33,511 nucleotides of DNA. Source: Methylotenera sp. Its GTDB lineage: Bacteria; Pseudomonadota; Gammaproteobacteria; Burkholderiales; Methylophilaceae. The position numbers and the translations under genes were made by a program. The notes beneath the pieces are model-generated. The model saw only the letters and a program-made list of their open reading frames with translations, had not been told where the DNA came from and searched no databases. Positions 1 to 8,950 of the stretch are shown in pieces. How positions within the stretch are numbered: the stretch's first letter is position 1; the number at the start of each line of letters is the position of its first letter. The stretch is taken from positions 1-33,511 of the forward strand of contig JABFQV010000020.1 of NCBI GenBank assembly GCA_013141495.1, written 5' to 3'.

Positions 1-93
1 GTGACAATTATGTCTACATCTAAGGGTGTAATGACAGATCGTAAAGCTCAAGCTGCCGGTATCGGTGGTGAAGTGCTCTGCGTAGTGGCTTAA
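1..93 (+). CDS. rpsH: Ribosomal protein S8, C-terminal end (partial)
   Basis: Frame 1 is open from the window edge to a TAA at 91-93 and gives the last 30 residues of the small-subunit protein S8. The tail has the family signature [12 protein letters not shown] followed by [10 protein letters not shown]8 binds the central domain of 16S rRNA and, in enteric bacteria, represses the spc operon by binding its mRNA. The rest of the gene lies left of the window. It is followed 10 bases later by rplF, the usual spc order. Confidence 0.95.
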   Translation: MTIMSTSKGVMTDRKAQAAGIGGEVLCVVA

Positions 94-103
94 GGAGAAG
101 CAA

Positions 104-637
104 ATGTCACGTGTTGCTAAAAATCCGGTAGCTATCCCTGCTAAAGTAGATGTTGTTTTAAGTGCTGATGCAATCAATGTAAGTGGTCCTTTAGGTAAAT
201 TAACTCAAGCTTTGACTTCGGCAGTTGTGCTGAAAAAAGAGGGTGATGCAATTACTTTTGCGGCAGTTAATGATGCTCAACATTCACAAGCTATGTCAGG
301 TACCGTTCGTGCCTTGGTAGCTAATATGGTGAAGGGTGTTTCAGAGGGCTTTACACGTAAATTAACGCTGATTGGCGTTGGTTACAAGGCCGCTGCGCAA
401 GGCGCTGTATTAAACTTAGAGTTGGGCTATTCGCATCCAATTAACCACAAAATGCCGCTAGGCGTCACTGTTGCAACACCGACACCAACAGAAATATTGT
501 TGACAGGGGTTGATAAGCAAGTGATTGGTCAGGTTGCTGCGCAGATTCGTGCTTATCGTCCACCAGAGCCATATAAAGGCAAGGGTGTTCGTTATTCCGA
601 TGAGGTTGTTGTAATTAAAGAAACCAAGAAGAAATAA
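104..637 (+). CDS. rplF: 50S ribosomal protein L6
   Basis: 177 aa, the usual L6 length. It begins [15 protein letters not shown] and ends with the conserved block [14 protein letters not shown] plus a Lys-rich tail ([10 protein letters not shown]). L6 has two similar folds and binds 23S rRNA helix 97 near the sarcin-ricin loop. An AAGGAGA ribosome-binding site sits just before the ATG at 104. It lies between rpsH and rplR as in most bacteria, so it is co-transcribed with them. Confidence 0.98.
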   Translation: MSRVAKNPVAIPAKVDVVLSADAINVSGPLGKLTQALTSAVVLKKEGDAITFAAVNDAQHSQAMSGTVRALVANMVKGVSEGFTRKLTLIGVGYKAAAQGAVLNLELGYSHPINHKMPLGVTVATPTPTEILLTGVDKQVIGQVAAQIRAYRPPEPYKGKGVRYSDEVVVIKETKKK

Positions 638-647
638 GGCTTAAAAA

Positions 648-1001
648 ATGAACAACGTAAATAATCGCTTGCGTCGTGCACGTAAAACCCGTGCCAAAAT
701 TGCAGAGCTAAAAGTTACACGCTTGAGTGTGCATCGTACTAATACGCACATTTACGCGCAAATTATTGCTGAAACTGGTGATAAAGTAATTGCTAGTGCT
801 TCAACGGTAGAGGCCGACGTTCGTAAGAATCTTAAAAATGGTGGCAATATTGAAGCCGCTATTGTAATTGGTAAACTCATTGCAGAAAAAGCTAAAAAAG
901 CAGGTATTACTACTGTCGCTTTTGACCGCTCGGGTTACAAATATCATGGTCGTATTAAAGCGTTGGCAGATGCCGCTCGCGAAAACGGCTTGTCCTTCTA
1001 A
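648..1001 (+). CDS. rplR: 50S ribosomal protein L18
   Basis: 117 aa, normal for L18, which binds 5S rRNA and helps place it in the central protuberance of the 50S subunit. Family marks are the basic N-terminus ([14 protein letters not shown]), the stretch [15 protein letters not shown] and the C-terminal [26 protein letters not shown]. It starts 11 bases after rplF and is followed by rpsE, the standard spc order. Confidence 0.98.
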   Translation: MNNVNNRLRRARKTRAKIAELKVTRLSVHRTNTHIYAQIIAETGDKVIASASTVEADVRKNLKNGGNIEAAIVIGKLIAEKAKKAGITTVAFDRSGYKYHGRIKALADAARENGLSF

Positions 1002-1028
1002 TTGGTCTGATTGCTAAAGAGGTTAATG

Positions 1029-1541
1029 ATGGCGAGAGAAATGGAACAGCAACAGCAGCAGACTGATGGTTTGCGCGAAAAAATGATTGCAGTTAACCGT
1101 GTAAGTAAAACGGTTAAAGGTGGTCGTATCATGAGTTTTGCAGCTCTTACGGTAGTTGGCGATGGCGATGGTGCTGTTGGTATGGGTAAAGGTAAAGCAC
1201 GTGAAGTGCCAGTAGCTGTACAAAAAGCAATGGATGAAGCGCGTCGTGGTATGTTGAAAATCAATTTAACTAACGGTACGTTACATCATGCAGTTACAGG
1301 TGTACATGGCGCTGCTAAAGTGTTTATTCAACCGGCTTCTGAAGGTACCGGCATTATTGCTGGTGGCGCAATGCGCGCAATTTTTGAAGTAATGGGTGTG
1401 ACTAACGTTGTTGCAAAATGTATTGGTTCTACCAATCCTTACAATTTGGTTCGAGCTACATTAAATGGCTTAGAGTCAATGAATACACCAGCAGAAATCG
1501 CAGCTAAACGCGGTAAATCAGTTGAAGAAATTAGAGGCTAA
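1029..1541 (+). CDS. rpsE: 30S ribosomal protein S5
   Basis: 170 aa from the ATG at 1029. The frame is open from a TTG at 1011, but an AGAGG motif at 1018-1022 is placed correctly for 1029 and the resulting length fits the family. The protein has the double-stranded RNA-binding S5 domain ([18 protein letters not shown]) and a C-terminal ribosomal-fold domain ([18 protein letters not shown]). S5 acts in decoding accuracy and 30S assembly. A run of five glutamines (residues about 6-10) in the N-terminal arm is the only oddity. Confidence 0.96.
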   Translation: MAREMEQQQQQTDGLREKMIAVNRVSKTVKGGRIMSFAALTVVGDGDGAVGMGKGKAREVPVAVQKAMDEARRGMLKINLTNGTLHHAVTGVHGAAKVFIQPASEGTGIIAGGAMRAIFEVMGVTNVVAKCIGSTNPYNLVRATLNGLESMNTPAEIAAKRGKSVEEIRG

Positions 1542-1543
1542 TT

Positions 1544-1741
1544 ATGGCTAAGGCAAAAAAAGAAGCATCTACTATAAAAGTAACGCTTGTAAAAAGTGTT
1601 ATTGGTCGTATCGAAGCGCATAAAGCTACCGTTAAAGGGTTAGGTTTACGTCGCATACGTCATACAGTAGAGTTACAAGACACACCGGCAATTCGCGGCA
1701 TGATTAATGCTGTTGGCTATCTCGTAAAGGTAGAGGGATAA
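1544..1741 (+). CDS. rpmD: 50S ribosomal protein L30
   Basis: 65 aa, within the L30 range. The core [24 protein letters not shown], followed by [15 protein letters not shown], is diagnostic. It starts two bases after the rpsE stop and its stop codon overlaps the rplO start (TAATG at 1739-1743), which suggests translational coupling. L30 is a small 50S protein contacting 23S rRNA. Confidence 0.97.
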   Translation: MAKAKKEASTIKVTLVKSVIGRIEAHKATVKGLGLRRIRHTVELQDTPAIRGMINAVGYLVKVEG

Positions 1742-2181
1742 TGCAATTAAATACAATTAAGCCTGCAGAAGGCGCAAAAACAGAGCGTCGCCGCGTAGGC
1801 CGTGGTATTGGTTCTGGCTTTGGTAAAACAGCGGGTCGTGGTCATAAAGGTCAAAAATCGCGTACAGGTGGATTCCACAAGGTTGGTTTTGAAGGTGGTC
1901 AAATGCCTATTCAACGCCGTTTGCCAAAACGTGGTTTTAAATCTATGACTAAGGCTAAAACTGCACATGTGCGTACTAGTGAATTAGCTTTAATTCCTAA
2001 CGAGGTTATTGATTTGTTAGCGCTTAAAGCTGCAAATATCGTTTCTTGTACGGTTACTAACGCAAAAATATTTCTTTCTGGTGATGTAGCTACTAAATAT
2101 AATATTCAAGGGTTGCTTATAACTAAAGGCGCTCGCGCTGCAGTTGAAGCTGCTGGCGGCTCAGTGTTAGAAGCTGCGTAA
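1741..2181 (+). CDS. rplO: 50S ribosomal protein L15
   Basis: 146 aa. The N-terminal half is the Gly/Arg/Lys-rich extension that threads into 23S rRNA ([20 protein letters not shown], residues about 18-37). The conserved [17 protein letters not shown] follows, and the C-terminus is the globular domain. L15 is an early 50S assembly protein. The ATG overlaps the rpmD stop. secY follows after 11 bases, as in most bacteria. Confidence 0.97.
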   Translation: MQLNTIKPAEGAKTERRRVGRGIGSGFGKTAGRGHKGQKSRTGGFHKVGFEGGQMPIQRRLPKRGFKSMTKAKTAHVRTSELALIPNEVIDLLALKAANIVSCTVTNAKIFLSGDVATKYNIQGLLITKGARAAVEAAGGSVLEAA

Positions 2182-2192
2182 GAGGCTATATT

Positions 2193-3515
2193 TTGGCACA
2201 AGAAGGATTGTTAAAAACAGCAGCAAAAATGGGCGAACTTAAAAGTCGCCTATTATTTGTTTTAGGCGCATTAATTGTATTTCGCTTAGGTGCGCATATT
2301 CCAGTTCCTGGAATTGACCCTGAGGTGTTAGCAAAGCTATTTGAATCTCAAAGTGGCGGTATTCTTGGCATGTTTAACATGTTCTCGGGTGGTGCACTTT
2401 CTAGATTTACTGTATTTGCCTTGGGTATTATGCCGTACATTTCAGCTTCAATTATTATGCAATTGATGGCTGCTGTTTCACCAAAACTGGAACAGCTGAA
2501 GAAAGAAGGTGAAGCTGGTCGCAGAGCAATTACTAAATACACGCGATATGGCACAGTATTTTTAGCTACGTTTCAAGCATTAGGTATTGCAATTATGTTG
2601 GAAGGTCAGCCAGGTTTAGTGCTTGATCCTGGTATGGCTTTTAGATTAACTGCAGTAATTACATTGGTATGCGGTACCATGTTTTTGATGTGGCTAGGTG
2701 AGCAAATTACAGAGCGCGGCATTGGTAATGGTATTTCAATTATTATCTTTGCAGGTATCGTGGCTGGTTTGCCTAGTGCTATTAGCTCCACTGCTGAAAT
2801 GGTAAGTACTGGTGCTTTTAGCATACCGTTAGCATTTTTCTTACTTGTTGCGACAATTTTGGTAACGGCTCTGGTTGTTTTTGTAGAGCGTGGACAACGT
2901 AAGATTACTGTTAATTATGCTAAGCGCCAAGTAGGTAATAAAGTCTATGGTGGACAAACTACGCACTTGCCATTAAAGCTGAATATGGCGGGCGTTATTC
3001 CACCAATATTTGCCTCTAGTATTATTTTGTTTCCGGCTACGTTAGCTGGGTGGTTTGGCGGTAGTGAAAGTATGTTTTGGCTTAAAGATGTGGCTGCAGC
3101 ACTTTCTCCAGGTCAGCCTATTTACATATTCTTGTTTGCGTCAGCCATTGTATTCTTTTGTTTCTTTTACACTGCATTGCAGTTTAATCCAAAGGATACT
3201 GCTGATAATCTTAAGAAAAGTGGTGCATTTGTGCCTGGAATAAGACCTGGTGACCAGACGGCAAAGTATATCGATCGCATTATGGGGCATTTAACCTTAG
3301 TTGGAGCCGCGTACATCACGCTAGTATGTTTGTTACCTGAATTTTTGATTTTAAAATTTAATACACCGTTTTACTTTGGCGGTACTTCTTTGCTGATTAT
3401 TGTGGTTGTCACTATGGATTTTATGACGCAAGTGCAATCTCATCTAATGTCAAATCAATATGAGGGCTTGCTTAAGAAAGCTAATTTTAAAGGTAACGCA
3501 CCGGGCATTAAATAG
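2193..3515 (+). CDS. secY: Preprotein translocase subunit SecY
   Basis: 440 aa, typical for SecY, the pore-forming subunit of the SecYEG channel in the inner membrane. About ten hydrophobic segments are visible. Family motifs include the N-terminal [13 protein letters not shown], the plug region [35 protein letters not shown], the cytosolic loop [16 protein letters not shown], and [14 protein letters not shown]. The start codon is TTG at 2193 behind an AAGAGG motif; the N-terminus [10 protein letters not shown] fits the family. The next gene is rpmJ rather than infA, after a 194-base gap with inverted repeats. Confidence 0.97.
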   Translation: MAQEGLLKTAAKMGELKSRLLFVLGALIVFRLGAHIPVPGIDPEVLAKLFESQSGGILGMFNMFSGGALSRFTVFALGIMPYISASIIMQLMAAVSPKLEQLKKEGEAGRRAITKYTRYGTVFLATFQALGIAIMLEGQPGLVLDPGMAFRLTAVITLVCGTMFLMWLGEQITERGIGNGISIIIFAGIVAGLPSAISSTAEMVSTGAFSIPLAFFLLVATILVTALVVFVERGQRKITVNYAKRQVGNKVYGGQTTHLPLKLNMAGVIPPIFASSIILFPATLAGWFGGSESMFWLKDVAAALSPGQPIYIFLFASAIVFFCFFYTALQFNPKDTADNLKKSGAFVPGIRPGDQTAKYIDRIMGHLTLVGAAYITLVCLLPEFLILKFNTPFYFGGTSLLIIVVVTMDFMTQVQSHLMSNQYEGLLKKANFKGNAPGIK

Positions 3516-3549
3516 CTGGTGAACAAGAATAGCCTTATTGGAACACAGT

Positions 3550-3613
3550 CATGGGCTTTAGAAGAGTCTTACCCATGCGTTATTTGGAGTTAAGGCCGCA
3601 GTAGAAATAACGC
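3550..3613 (+). other. Paired inverted repeats in the secY-rpmJ gap
   Basis: Two dyads share a boundary in the 194-base gap. CATGGG (3550-3555) pairs with CCCATG (3572-3577), and GCGTTATTT (3577-3585) pairs with AAATAACGC (3605-3613), a perfect 9-base stem with a 19-base loop. Neither is followed by a T-run, so this is not a classic terminator. It may be an RNA structure at the spc/alpha junction or a transcript-processing site. Function unknown. Confidence 0.4.
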
Positions 3614-3709
3614 TTTATGATTTATAGCGCGAGAAAATAAGTTTTCTAGTTAAATAAATTACATTAGTAATGTTTTGTAAATAGTCAGTTAGAAGTAATG
3701 GAGTGAAAT

Positions 3710-3823
3710 ATGAGAGTTCGTGCATCAGTAAAAGCATTATGCCGTAATTGTAAGGTTGTTCGCCGTCGTGGCGTTGTGCGTGTTATCTGTACAGATCCAC
3801 GTCATAAACAGCGCCAAGGATAA
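3710..3823 (+). CDS. rpmJ: 50S ribosomal protein L36 (zinc-binding form)
   Basis: 37 aa. It reads [20 protein letters not shown] and ends in [10 protein letters not shown]. It keeps the three Cys and one His of the zinc-ribbon L36 (Cys11, Cys14, Cys27 and His32 by count), so it is the zinc-containing paralogue type. A GGAG motif lies just upstream. It is the last spc-type gene before the alpha operon, which begins 171 bases later behind its own promoter. Confidence 0.96.
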   Translation: MRVRASVKALCRNCKVVRRRGVVRVICTDPRHKQRQG

Positions 3824-3913
3824 TTGATTAATTTCAATGTCCAAATTAGTGGATTTGTAATATCTACTAATTAAGTTGATCAAACATATTATTTTGATCA
3901 GAAGATTAGCTAA

Positions 3914-3942
3914 TTGATAAAAATAGGTTTATCTGATAGAAT
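3914..3942 (+). promoter_or_regulatory. Candidate sigma-70 promoter of the alpha operon
   Basis: TTGATA at 3914-3919, a 17-base spacer, then TAGAAT at 3937-3942, followed by GC-containing sequence likely to include the start site. Spacing is ideal and both hexamers match consensus at five of six positions. It lies 52 bases upstream of rpsM, so rpsM-rpsK-rpsD-rpoA-rplQ can be transcribed independently of the spc genes. Predicted from sequence only. Confidence 0.6.
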
Positions 3943-3994
3943 CCTCGGCTTTTTAAAGCAGTAACTATTTAGATTGCCTAAACTGGAGTAAAGT

Positions 3995-4357
3995 ATGGCG
4001 CGTATTGCAGGGGTCAATATCCCTAATAACAAACACACAGAGATTGCTTTAACAGCGATTTTTGGTATTGGACGTAACACGGCACAAAAAATATGTGTCG
4101 CTGCAGGTGTTTTAGCAACTGCAAAAATTAAAGATTTAAACGATGCAGACGTAGAAAAGTTGCGTGATGAAGTGGCTAAGTTTAAGGTCGAAGGTGATCT
4201 GCGTCGCGAAGTTTCGATGAACATCAAGCGCCTGATGGATCTAGGCTGCTACCGTGGTGTACGTCATCGTCGTGGTCTTCCAGTTCGTGGTCAGCGTACT
4301 AAAACAAACGCTCGCACACGTAAGGGTCCTATAAAAGCGATTAAGCAATCTAAATAA
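3995..4357 (+). CDS. rpsM: 30S ribosomal protein S13
   Basis: 120 aa, normal for S13, which sits in the head of the 30S subunit and contacts the P-site tRNA and the 50S bridge. It begins [20 protein letters not shown]. It contains the helix-two-turns-helix region [11 protein letters not shown] and ends in the basic tail [30 protein letters not shown] ribosome-binding region precedes the ATG. First gene of the alpha operon. Confidence 0.98.
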   Translation: MARIAGVNIPNNKHTEIALTAIFGIGRNTAQKICVAAGVLATAKIKDLNDADVEKLRDEVAKFKVEGDLRREVSMNIKRLMDLGCYRGVRHRRGLPVRGQRTKTNARTRKGPIKAIKQSK

Positions 4358-4420
4358 CTTTTTAAAAGTTCTAGTTGGCTTATAAATTCTAGCAAGTTTT
4401 ATTGGTAAGGAAAGTGCAAC

Positions 4421-4810
4421 ATGGCAAAAGCTAATGTACGCGTAAGAAAGAAAGTTAAGAAGAATATTGCTGAGGGCATTGCCCATGTGCATGCTTCTTT
4501 CAATAACACCATCATCACAATTACAGACCGTCAAGGTAATGCGTTGTCTTGGGCGACTTCAGGTGGTCAAGGTTTTAAAGGTTCGCGTAAGAGTACACCG
4601 TTTGCTGCTCAAGTTGCAGCAGAAGTTGCTGGTAAGTCAGCACAAGAAAATGGTGTTAAGAATTTGGAAGTGCGTATTAAAGGCCCAGGACCAGGTCGTG
4701 AATCTGCTGTGCGCGCACTTAATGCAGCTGGTTTTAAAATTACCAGCATAACCGACGTGACGCCAGTGCCGCATAACGGCTGCCGTCCACCTAAAAAACG
4801 CCGCATTTAA
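4421..4810 (+). CDS. rpsK: 30S ribosomal protein S11
   Basis: 129 aa, the usual S11 length. Conserved stretches are [20 protein letters not shown], the [18 protein letters not shown] block, [17 protein letters not shown] and the C-terminal [17 protein letters not shown]11 lies on the 30S platform near the E site and contacts the Shine-Dalgarno helix. Second gene of the alpha operon, 63 bases after rpsM. Confidence 0.98.
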   Translation: MAKANVRVRKKVKKNIAEGIAHVHASFNNTIITITDRQGNALSWATSGGQGFKGSRKSTPFAAQVAAEVAGKSAQENGVKNLEVRIKGPGPGRESAVRALNAAGFKITSITDVTPVPHNGCRPPKKRRI

Positions 4811-4853
4811 GCTGAGCTTAGCGCTCGCTTTGTAGAGATAACAGGAGAATCCC

Positions 4854-5483
4854 TTGGCTAGAAATTTAGACCCTAAATGCCGTCAATGTCGTCGTGAAGG
4901 CGAGAAGCTTTTTCTAAAAGCTGAAAAATGCTTCACAGACAAATGTGCAATTGAAAAACGTAACTTCCCACCAGGTCAACATGGTCAACGTCGTAATCAA
5001 CGATTGTCAGATTACGGTGTTCAGCTACGTGAAAAACAAAAAGTCCGCCGTATTTATGGTGTGTTAGAAGCTCAGTTCCGTAGTTATTATGCTGAAGCTG
5101 ATCGTAAAAAAGGTATTACTGGCGAGAACTTGCTGCAGTTACTTGAGTGTCGTTTAGATAATGTTACTTTTAGAATGGGCTTGGGCGGATCACGTACCGA
5201 AGCGCGACAAATTGTTCGTCACAATAGTATTCTAGTTAACGGCAAACGTGTAAATATACCTTCGTATCAAGTTAAAGCTGGTGATGTGGTTAGTGTTGCT
5301 GAAGCATCTAAATCACAACTGCGTATCAAGGGAGCACTTGAGGCTGCTGAGCAACGCGGCTTCCCTGAATGGTTGGAAGTTGATGTTAAAGCGCTTAAAG
5401 GTACCTTTAAAGCTAAGCCACAACGCGATGAGTTGCCACCAACAATCAATGAATCATTGATTGTTGAACTTTACTCTAAGTAA
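4854..5483 (+). CDS. rpsD: 30S ribosomal protein S4, zinc-binding (C+) form
   Basis: 209 aa. S4 initiates 30S assembly by binding 16S rRNA and in enterics represses its own operon. The start is TTG at 4854 behind AGGAGA and gives the standard N-terminus MARNLDPKC. Unlike E. coli S4, it carries Cys9, Cys12, Cys26 and Cys31, the four-Cys set of zinc-binding S4 proteins. Then come PPGQHGQ, the highly conserved [20 protein letters not shown] and the S4 RNA-binding domain (about 98-160). It ends [10 protein letters not shown]. Third gene of the alpha operon. Confidence 0.97.
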   Translation: MARNLDPKCRQCRREGEKLFLKAEKCFTDKCAIEKRNFPPGQHGQRRNQRLSDYGVQLREKQKVRRIYGVLEAQFRSYYAEADRKKGITGENLLQLLECRLDNVTFRMGLGGSRTEARQIVRHNSILVNGKRVNIPSYQVKAGDVVSVAEASKSQLRIKGALEAAEQRGFPEWLEVDVKALKGTFKAKPQRDELPPTINESLIVELYSK

Positions 5484-5587
5484 TTAAAATATAAATTGCA
5501 AGCATTAGTGAGCTAGTTAATGGCTTGCTAGTGCTTGTATTTACTGGCTAGATGTCAGCATTTATTAGAAAATTTAAAGGTATAACT

Positions 5588-6574
5588 ATGCAAAACAGTC
5601 CTACCGAATACTTGAAACCGCGTGTGGTTGATGTTGAGGTGATATCTCCATTGCGTGCACGTGTGACGCTAGAGCCGATGGAACGTGGCTTTGGTTACAC
5701 GCTTGGTAATGCATTACGTCGTGTTCTGCTTTCATCAATTCCAGGCTTCGCAATTACAGAAGTTAAAATTGATGGTGTTGTTCATGAGTATTCTACCTTA
5801 GATGGCGTGCAGGAAGATGTTGTGGATATCCTGCTTAATCTCAAAGGTGTTGCACTTAAACTTAATACAAAATCTGAAACGATTTTAAAGCTTAATAAAA
5901 CAGTTGAAGGTGTTGTTACTGCTGGTGATTTTGATGCAGGACATGATGCTGAAATTTTCAACCCAAACCATGTGATTGCGCATCTGACTAAGGGTGGCAA
6001 GCTCAATTTGGAAGTGAAAGTTGAAATGGGTCGTGGCTATCAGCCAGTTCCAGTTCGTCAAAAAGCCAATGATGAAGACCGTGTTTTAGGTTTTATCATG
6101 GTCGATGCTTCGTTTAGTCCAATCAATAAAGTAAGCTATCAAGTTGATAGTGCACGTGTTGAGCAACGTACTGACTTGGATAAGTTGGTTATGGATGTTG
6201 AAACTAATGGTGTGATTGAGCCTGAACAAGCAATTCGCGATGCTGCACGTATCTTGATGGGTCAGTTGTCTGTATTTGCTGATTTGGAAGGTGCACCTAG
6301 TGAAGTTGAAGTTAAATTAGCGCCACAAGTTGATCCTATTCTATTACGTCCAGTAGATGATTTAGAGTTGACTGTGCGTTCAGCAAATTGCTTAAAAGCT
6401 GAAAATATATTTTACATTGGTGATTTGATTCAACGTACAGAGAACGAGCTGTTAAAAGCGCCTAATCTGGGTCGTAAATCACTGAATGAAATTAAAGATG
6501 TTCTAGCTACTCGTGGCCTAACGTTGGGTATGAAGTTAGAAAATTGGCCACCAGTTGGTCTGGAAAAAGCTTGA
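5588..6574 (+). CDS. rpoA: RNA polymerase subunit alpha
   Basis: 328 aa from the ATG at 5588, chosen because AAAGG lies seven bases upstream and [12 protein letters not shown] matches the family start. An in-frame ATG at 5552 would add 12 residues without family support. The N-terminal domain (dimerisation; [20 protein letters not shown] near residue 40) and the C-terminal domain (about 250-320; [29 protein letters not shown]) are both intact. The latter contacts UP elements and activators. Position between rpsD and rplQ is canonical. Confidence 0.97.
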   Translation: MQNSPTEYLKPRVVDVEVISPLRARVTLEPMERGFGYTLGNALRRVLLSSIPGFAITEVKIDGVVHEYSTLDGVQEDVVDILLNLKGVALKLNTKSETILKLNKTVEGVVTAGDFDAGHDAEIFNPNHVIAHLTKGGKLNLEVKVEMGRGYQPVPVRQKANDEDRVLGFIMVDASFSPINKVSYQVDSARVEQRTDLDKLVMDVETNGVIEPEQAIRDAARILMGQLSVFADLEGAPSEVEVKLAPQVDPILLRPVDDLELTVRSANCLKAENIFYIGDLIQRTENELLKAPNLGRKSLNEIKDVLATRGLTLGMKLENWPPVGLEKA

Positions 6575-6619
6575 ATCACAAGCTAACTATTCAAGTTAAA
6601 GAAACTTTAAGGAATTACT

Positions 6620-7009
6620 ATGCGTCACGGTAATAGCAATCGTAAATTAAATCGTACTAGCAGTCATCGTGCTGCTATGTTCCGTAACATGACCACTTCA
6701 TTGCTACGCCATGAAGTTATTAAGACTACTTTGCCAAAAGCAAAAGAGTTGCGTAAGTTTGCAGAACCTTTGATTACTTTAGGTAAAACTGCAACTTTAG
6801 CAAATCGCCGTTTGGCATTTGATCGCTTACGTGATCGCGATATTGTTGGTAAATTATTTGGTGAACTCGGTCCGCGCTATTTAGCACGTAACGGTGGCTA
6901 CTTGCGTATTTTGAAGTGCGGCTTCCGCAACGGTGATAATGCGCCTATGGCTTTGGTAGAGTTAGTAGATCGTCCAGATGTTGGTGCTGAGGCAGTTGCT
7001 GCCGAGTAA
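6620..7009 (+). CDS. rplQ: 50S ribosomal protein L17
   Basis: 129 aa, beginning [20 protein letters not shown], the most conserved part of L17, and including [21 protein letters not shown]17 surrounds the peptide exit tunnel. An AAGGAAT ribosome-binding site precedes it. It is the last gene of the alpha operon and is followed directly by a terminator. Confidence 0.98.
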   Translation: MRHGNSNRKLNRTSSHRAAMFRNMTTSLLRHEVIKTTLPKAKELRKFAEPLITLGKTATLANRRLAFDRLRDRDIVGKLFGELGPRYLARNGGYLRILKCGFRNGDNAPMALVELVDRPDVGAEAVAAE

Positions 7010-7031
7010 TTTCTAGCATGTTATTTAGTTA

Positions 7032-7061
7032 TTAAAAAGCCAGCTACAGCTGGCTTTTTAA
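7032..7061 (+). terminator. Rho-independent terminator of the alpha operon
   Basis: Perfect 11-base stem AAAAAGCCAGC / GCTGGCTTTTT with a TACA loop (7034-7059), extended by flanking TT/AA. The A-run on one side and T-run on the other make it work in both directions, so it can also stop transcripts of the converging minus-strand gene at 7084-7341. Confidence 0.9.
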
Positions 7062-7083
7062 TTTGTGGTAACTTGTTGAGTTG

Positions 7084-7341
7084 TCATTTGCCAGGTGTTT
7101 CTGCTGTAATAAACTGCTCAACATCAACAATAGTAAAAGGCCACACAATTTCACTTTGATCACTCAGGCGTTTTAATACTGGAATTCTTATTTCATAGCT
7201 TTCTAGTAGCTCGGCATTATCAGTAATTTCTACAAGCATCCAGCTAATGTCATATTGATTTGATAATGTAACAAGTAGTGATTCAGCCTGCTCACATAAA
7301 TGGCAATGCGAGGTTGAATACAGGTTAAGATTTATACTCAA
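7084..7341 (-). CDS. Glutaredoxin-like thiol-disulfide protein (DUF836 type)
   Basis: 85 aa with a thioredoxin-like N-terminus: beta strand INLNLYSTSH, then the active-site CxxC motif C-H-L-C at residues 13-16, then a helix (EQAESLLVTL). The conserved cis-Pro region appears as RIPVLKR. Small stand-alone proteins of this kind are usually placed in the glutaredoxin-like DUF836 family; the substrate is unknown. The best start is a TTG at 7341, preceded by AGGAAA at long spacing, so the start is less certain than the frame. It converges on the alpha operon and shares its bidirectional terminator. Confidence 0.8.
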   Translation of the reverse strand: MSINLNLYSTSHCHLCEQAESLLVTLSNQYDISWMLVEITDNAELLESYEIRIPVLKRLSDQSEIVWPFTIVDVEQFITAETPGK

Positions 7342-7495
7342 TGGATTTGTTTCCTGATTTAACGTAGTTGTACTTAATTCTTAATAAATTCTTTGATATT
7401 GAGTCTAACGTTTCGATTTTAACCAAATATAAATCATAATGCTACTTTAGTCATTGTAAATCTCTAACGTAAGTTCATATCATACACAGGTCATC

Positions 7496-8932
7496 ATGGC
7501 AGATATTCAAGAATCCAAAGATAGTTTAGGCGAGAGTCTGCAGCAGGTAATCTCGCTGTTGGATAAGCATAAACTAGTTGAAAACTTGGTGCATAATCAA
7601 TCAATGCACAACCATGATCTGGTTGAATCTTTGGTGCATAAACAGAATTTAGTAGAGCTGCAAAAAAAGCTGGATTCGCTACACTCTGCTGACATTGCTT
7701 ATATTCTTGAGGCCTTGCCTCTTGAGCAACGTCTTGATGTTTGGGAATTAGTTAAAGCCGAACGTGACGGCGAGATTCTGCTTGAGGTGTCTGATGCTGT
7801 GCGTCAAACGCTGATTGCAGATATGGATTCCGATGAGTTATTGGCTGCTGCAGAGCAATTAGATACGGATGAGCTTGCGGATTTGGCGCCCGACTTACCG
7901 AAAGATGTTTTACAAGATTTACTCGATAGCCTCAACTCACAAAATAGAGCGCGTTTGCAGTCTGCATTGTCCTATTCGGATGAGGCCGTAGGCTCAATTA
8001 TGGACTTCGATATCGTCACCATAAGAGAAGATATCACCTTGGAAGTTGCGTTGCGTTATATGCGGCGTTTAGGCACTTTGCCCGATCATACTGACAAGTT
8101 ATTTGTCGTTGATAGACATGATATATTGCGTGGCGTGCTACCACTTAAACGCTTGGTAGTGAGTGATCTTGATGCCATAGTAGCTGATGTGATGTCTGAA
8201 GATGCTGTTGTCTTTAATCCTGAAGATTTCGCTGAAGATGCAGCTAAAGCTTTTGAACGTTATGACTTAGTGACTGCGCCGGTTGTTGATGAGAGTAACA
8301 AACTAGTAGGTCGGGTAACCGTGGATGCGGTTATGGATTTGATTCGTGAAGAAGCGGAAAGCGATATGCTGTCGATGGCGGGCTTACGTGAAGAAGAAGA
8401 CTTTTTTGCATCGGTATGGAAATCTGTACAAAACCGCTGGGCATGGTTAGCAATTAACTTAGTAACGGCAATCGTTGCTTCCCGTGTGATTGGTTTGTTT
8501 GAAGGCTCGATTGAAAAAATAGTCGCGCTTGCTGCATTGATGCCTATTGTGGCGGGTATTGGTGGTAATTCTGGCAACCAAACGACGACGATGATTGTGC
8601 GCGGATTGGCATTAGGTCAAGTGGCCTCGCACAATATGAAATCACTTATTACCAAAGAGTTAGGGGTGTCTTTACTAAATGGGTTGCTTTGGGGTGGCGT
8701 GCTGGGCGGCATTGCATACGCACTCTATGGAAATTATAAATTAGGCTTAGTGATGATGGCCGCCATGACGTTAAATTTATTGTTAGCGGCACTGATGGGC
8801 GTCATTATTCCATTGATGATGAATAAAATAGGGCGTGATCCGGCGGTTGGATCCAGCGTGTTGATTACCGCGGTGACTGATAGTGGAGGATTCTTTATAT
8901 TCTTAGGATTGGCGACAATTTTTCTGATCTAA
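7496..8932 (+). CDS. mgtE: Magnesium transporter MgtE
   Basis: 478 aa, typical of MgtE, a dimeric Mg2+-gated Mg2+ channel of the inner membrane. Order: cytosolic MgtE N domain of acidic helical repeats (about 50-165), two CBS domains (about 170-295; the CBS pair senses Mg2+), a connecting helix, then five membrane segments (about 320-478). The pore region contains PIVAGIGGNSGNQTTTMIVRG, split here by position near residue 357; the C-terminal segment has AVTDSGGFFIFLGLA. The extreme N-terminus carries a 15-residue duplication (about 27-56). The MscS-type gene follows after 18 bases, so the two may be co-transcribed. Confidence 0.95.
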   Translation: MADIQESKDSLGESLQQVISLLDKHKLVENLVHNQSMHNHDLVESLVHKQNLVELQKKLDSLHSADIAYILEALPLEQRLDVWELVKAERDGEILLEVSDAVRQTLIADMDSDELLAAAEQLDTDELADLAPDLPKDVLQDLLDSLNSQNRARLQSALSYSDEAVGSIMDFDIVTIREDITLEVALRYMRRLGTLPDHTDKLFVVDRHDILRGVLPLKRLVVSDLDAIVADVMSEDAVVFNPEDFAEDAAKAFERYDLVTAPVVDESNKLVGRVTVDAVMDLIREEAESDMLSMAGLREEEDFFASVWKSVQNRWAWLAINLVTAIVASRVIGLFEGSIEKIVALAALMPIVAGIGGNSGNQTTTMIVRGLALGQVASHNMKSLITKELGVSLLNGLLWGGVLGGIAYALYGNYKLGLVMMAAMTLNLLLAALMGVIIPLMMNKIGRDPAVGSSVLITAVTDSGGFFIFLGLATIFLI

Positions 8933-8950
8933 TTTTTAGGTGTATTCAGC

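Noticed and set aside
7400-7416. attC-like GTCTAACGTTT upstream of mgtE
   Set aside because: No matching GTTAGG partner or palindrome nearby; chance similarity in an intergenic region.
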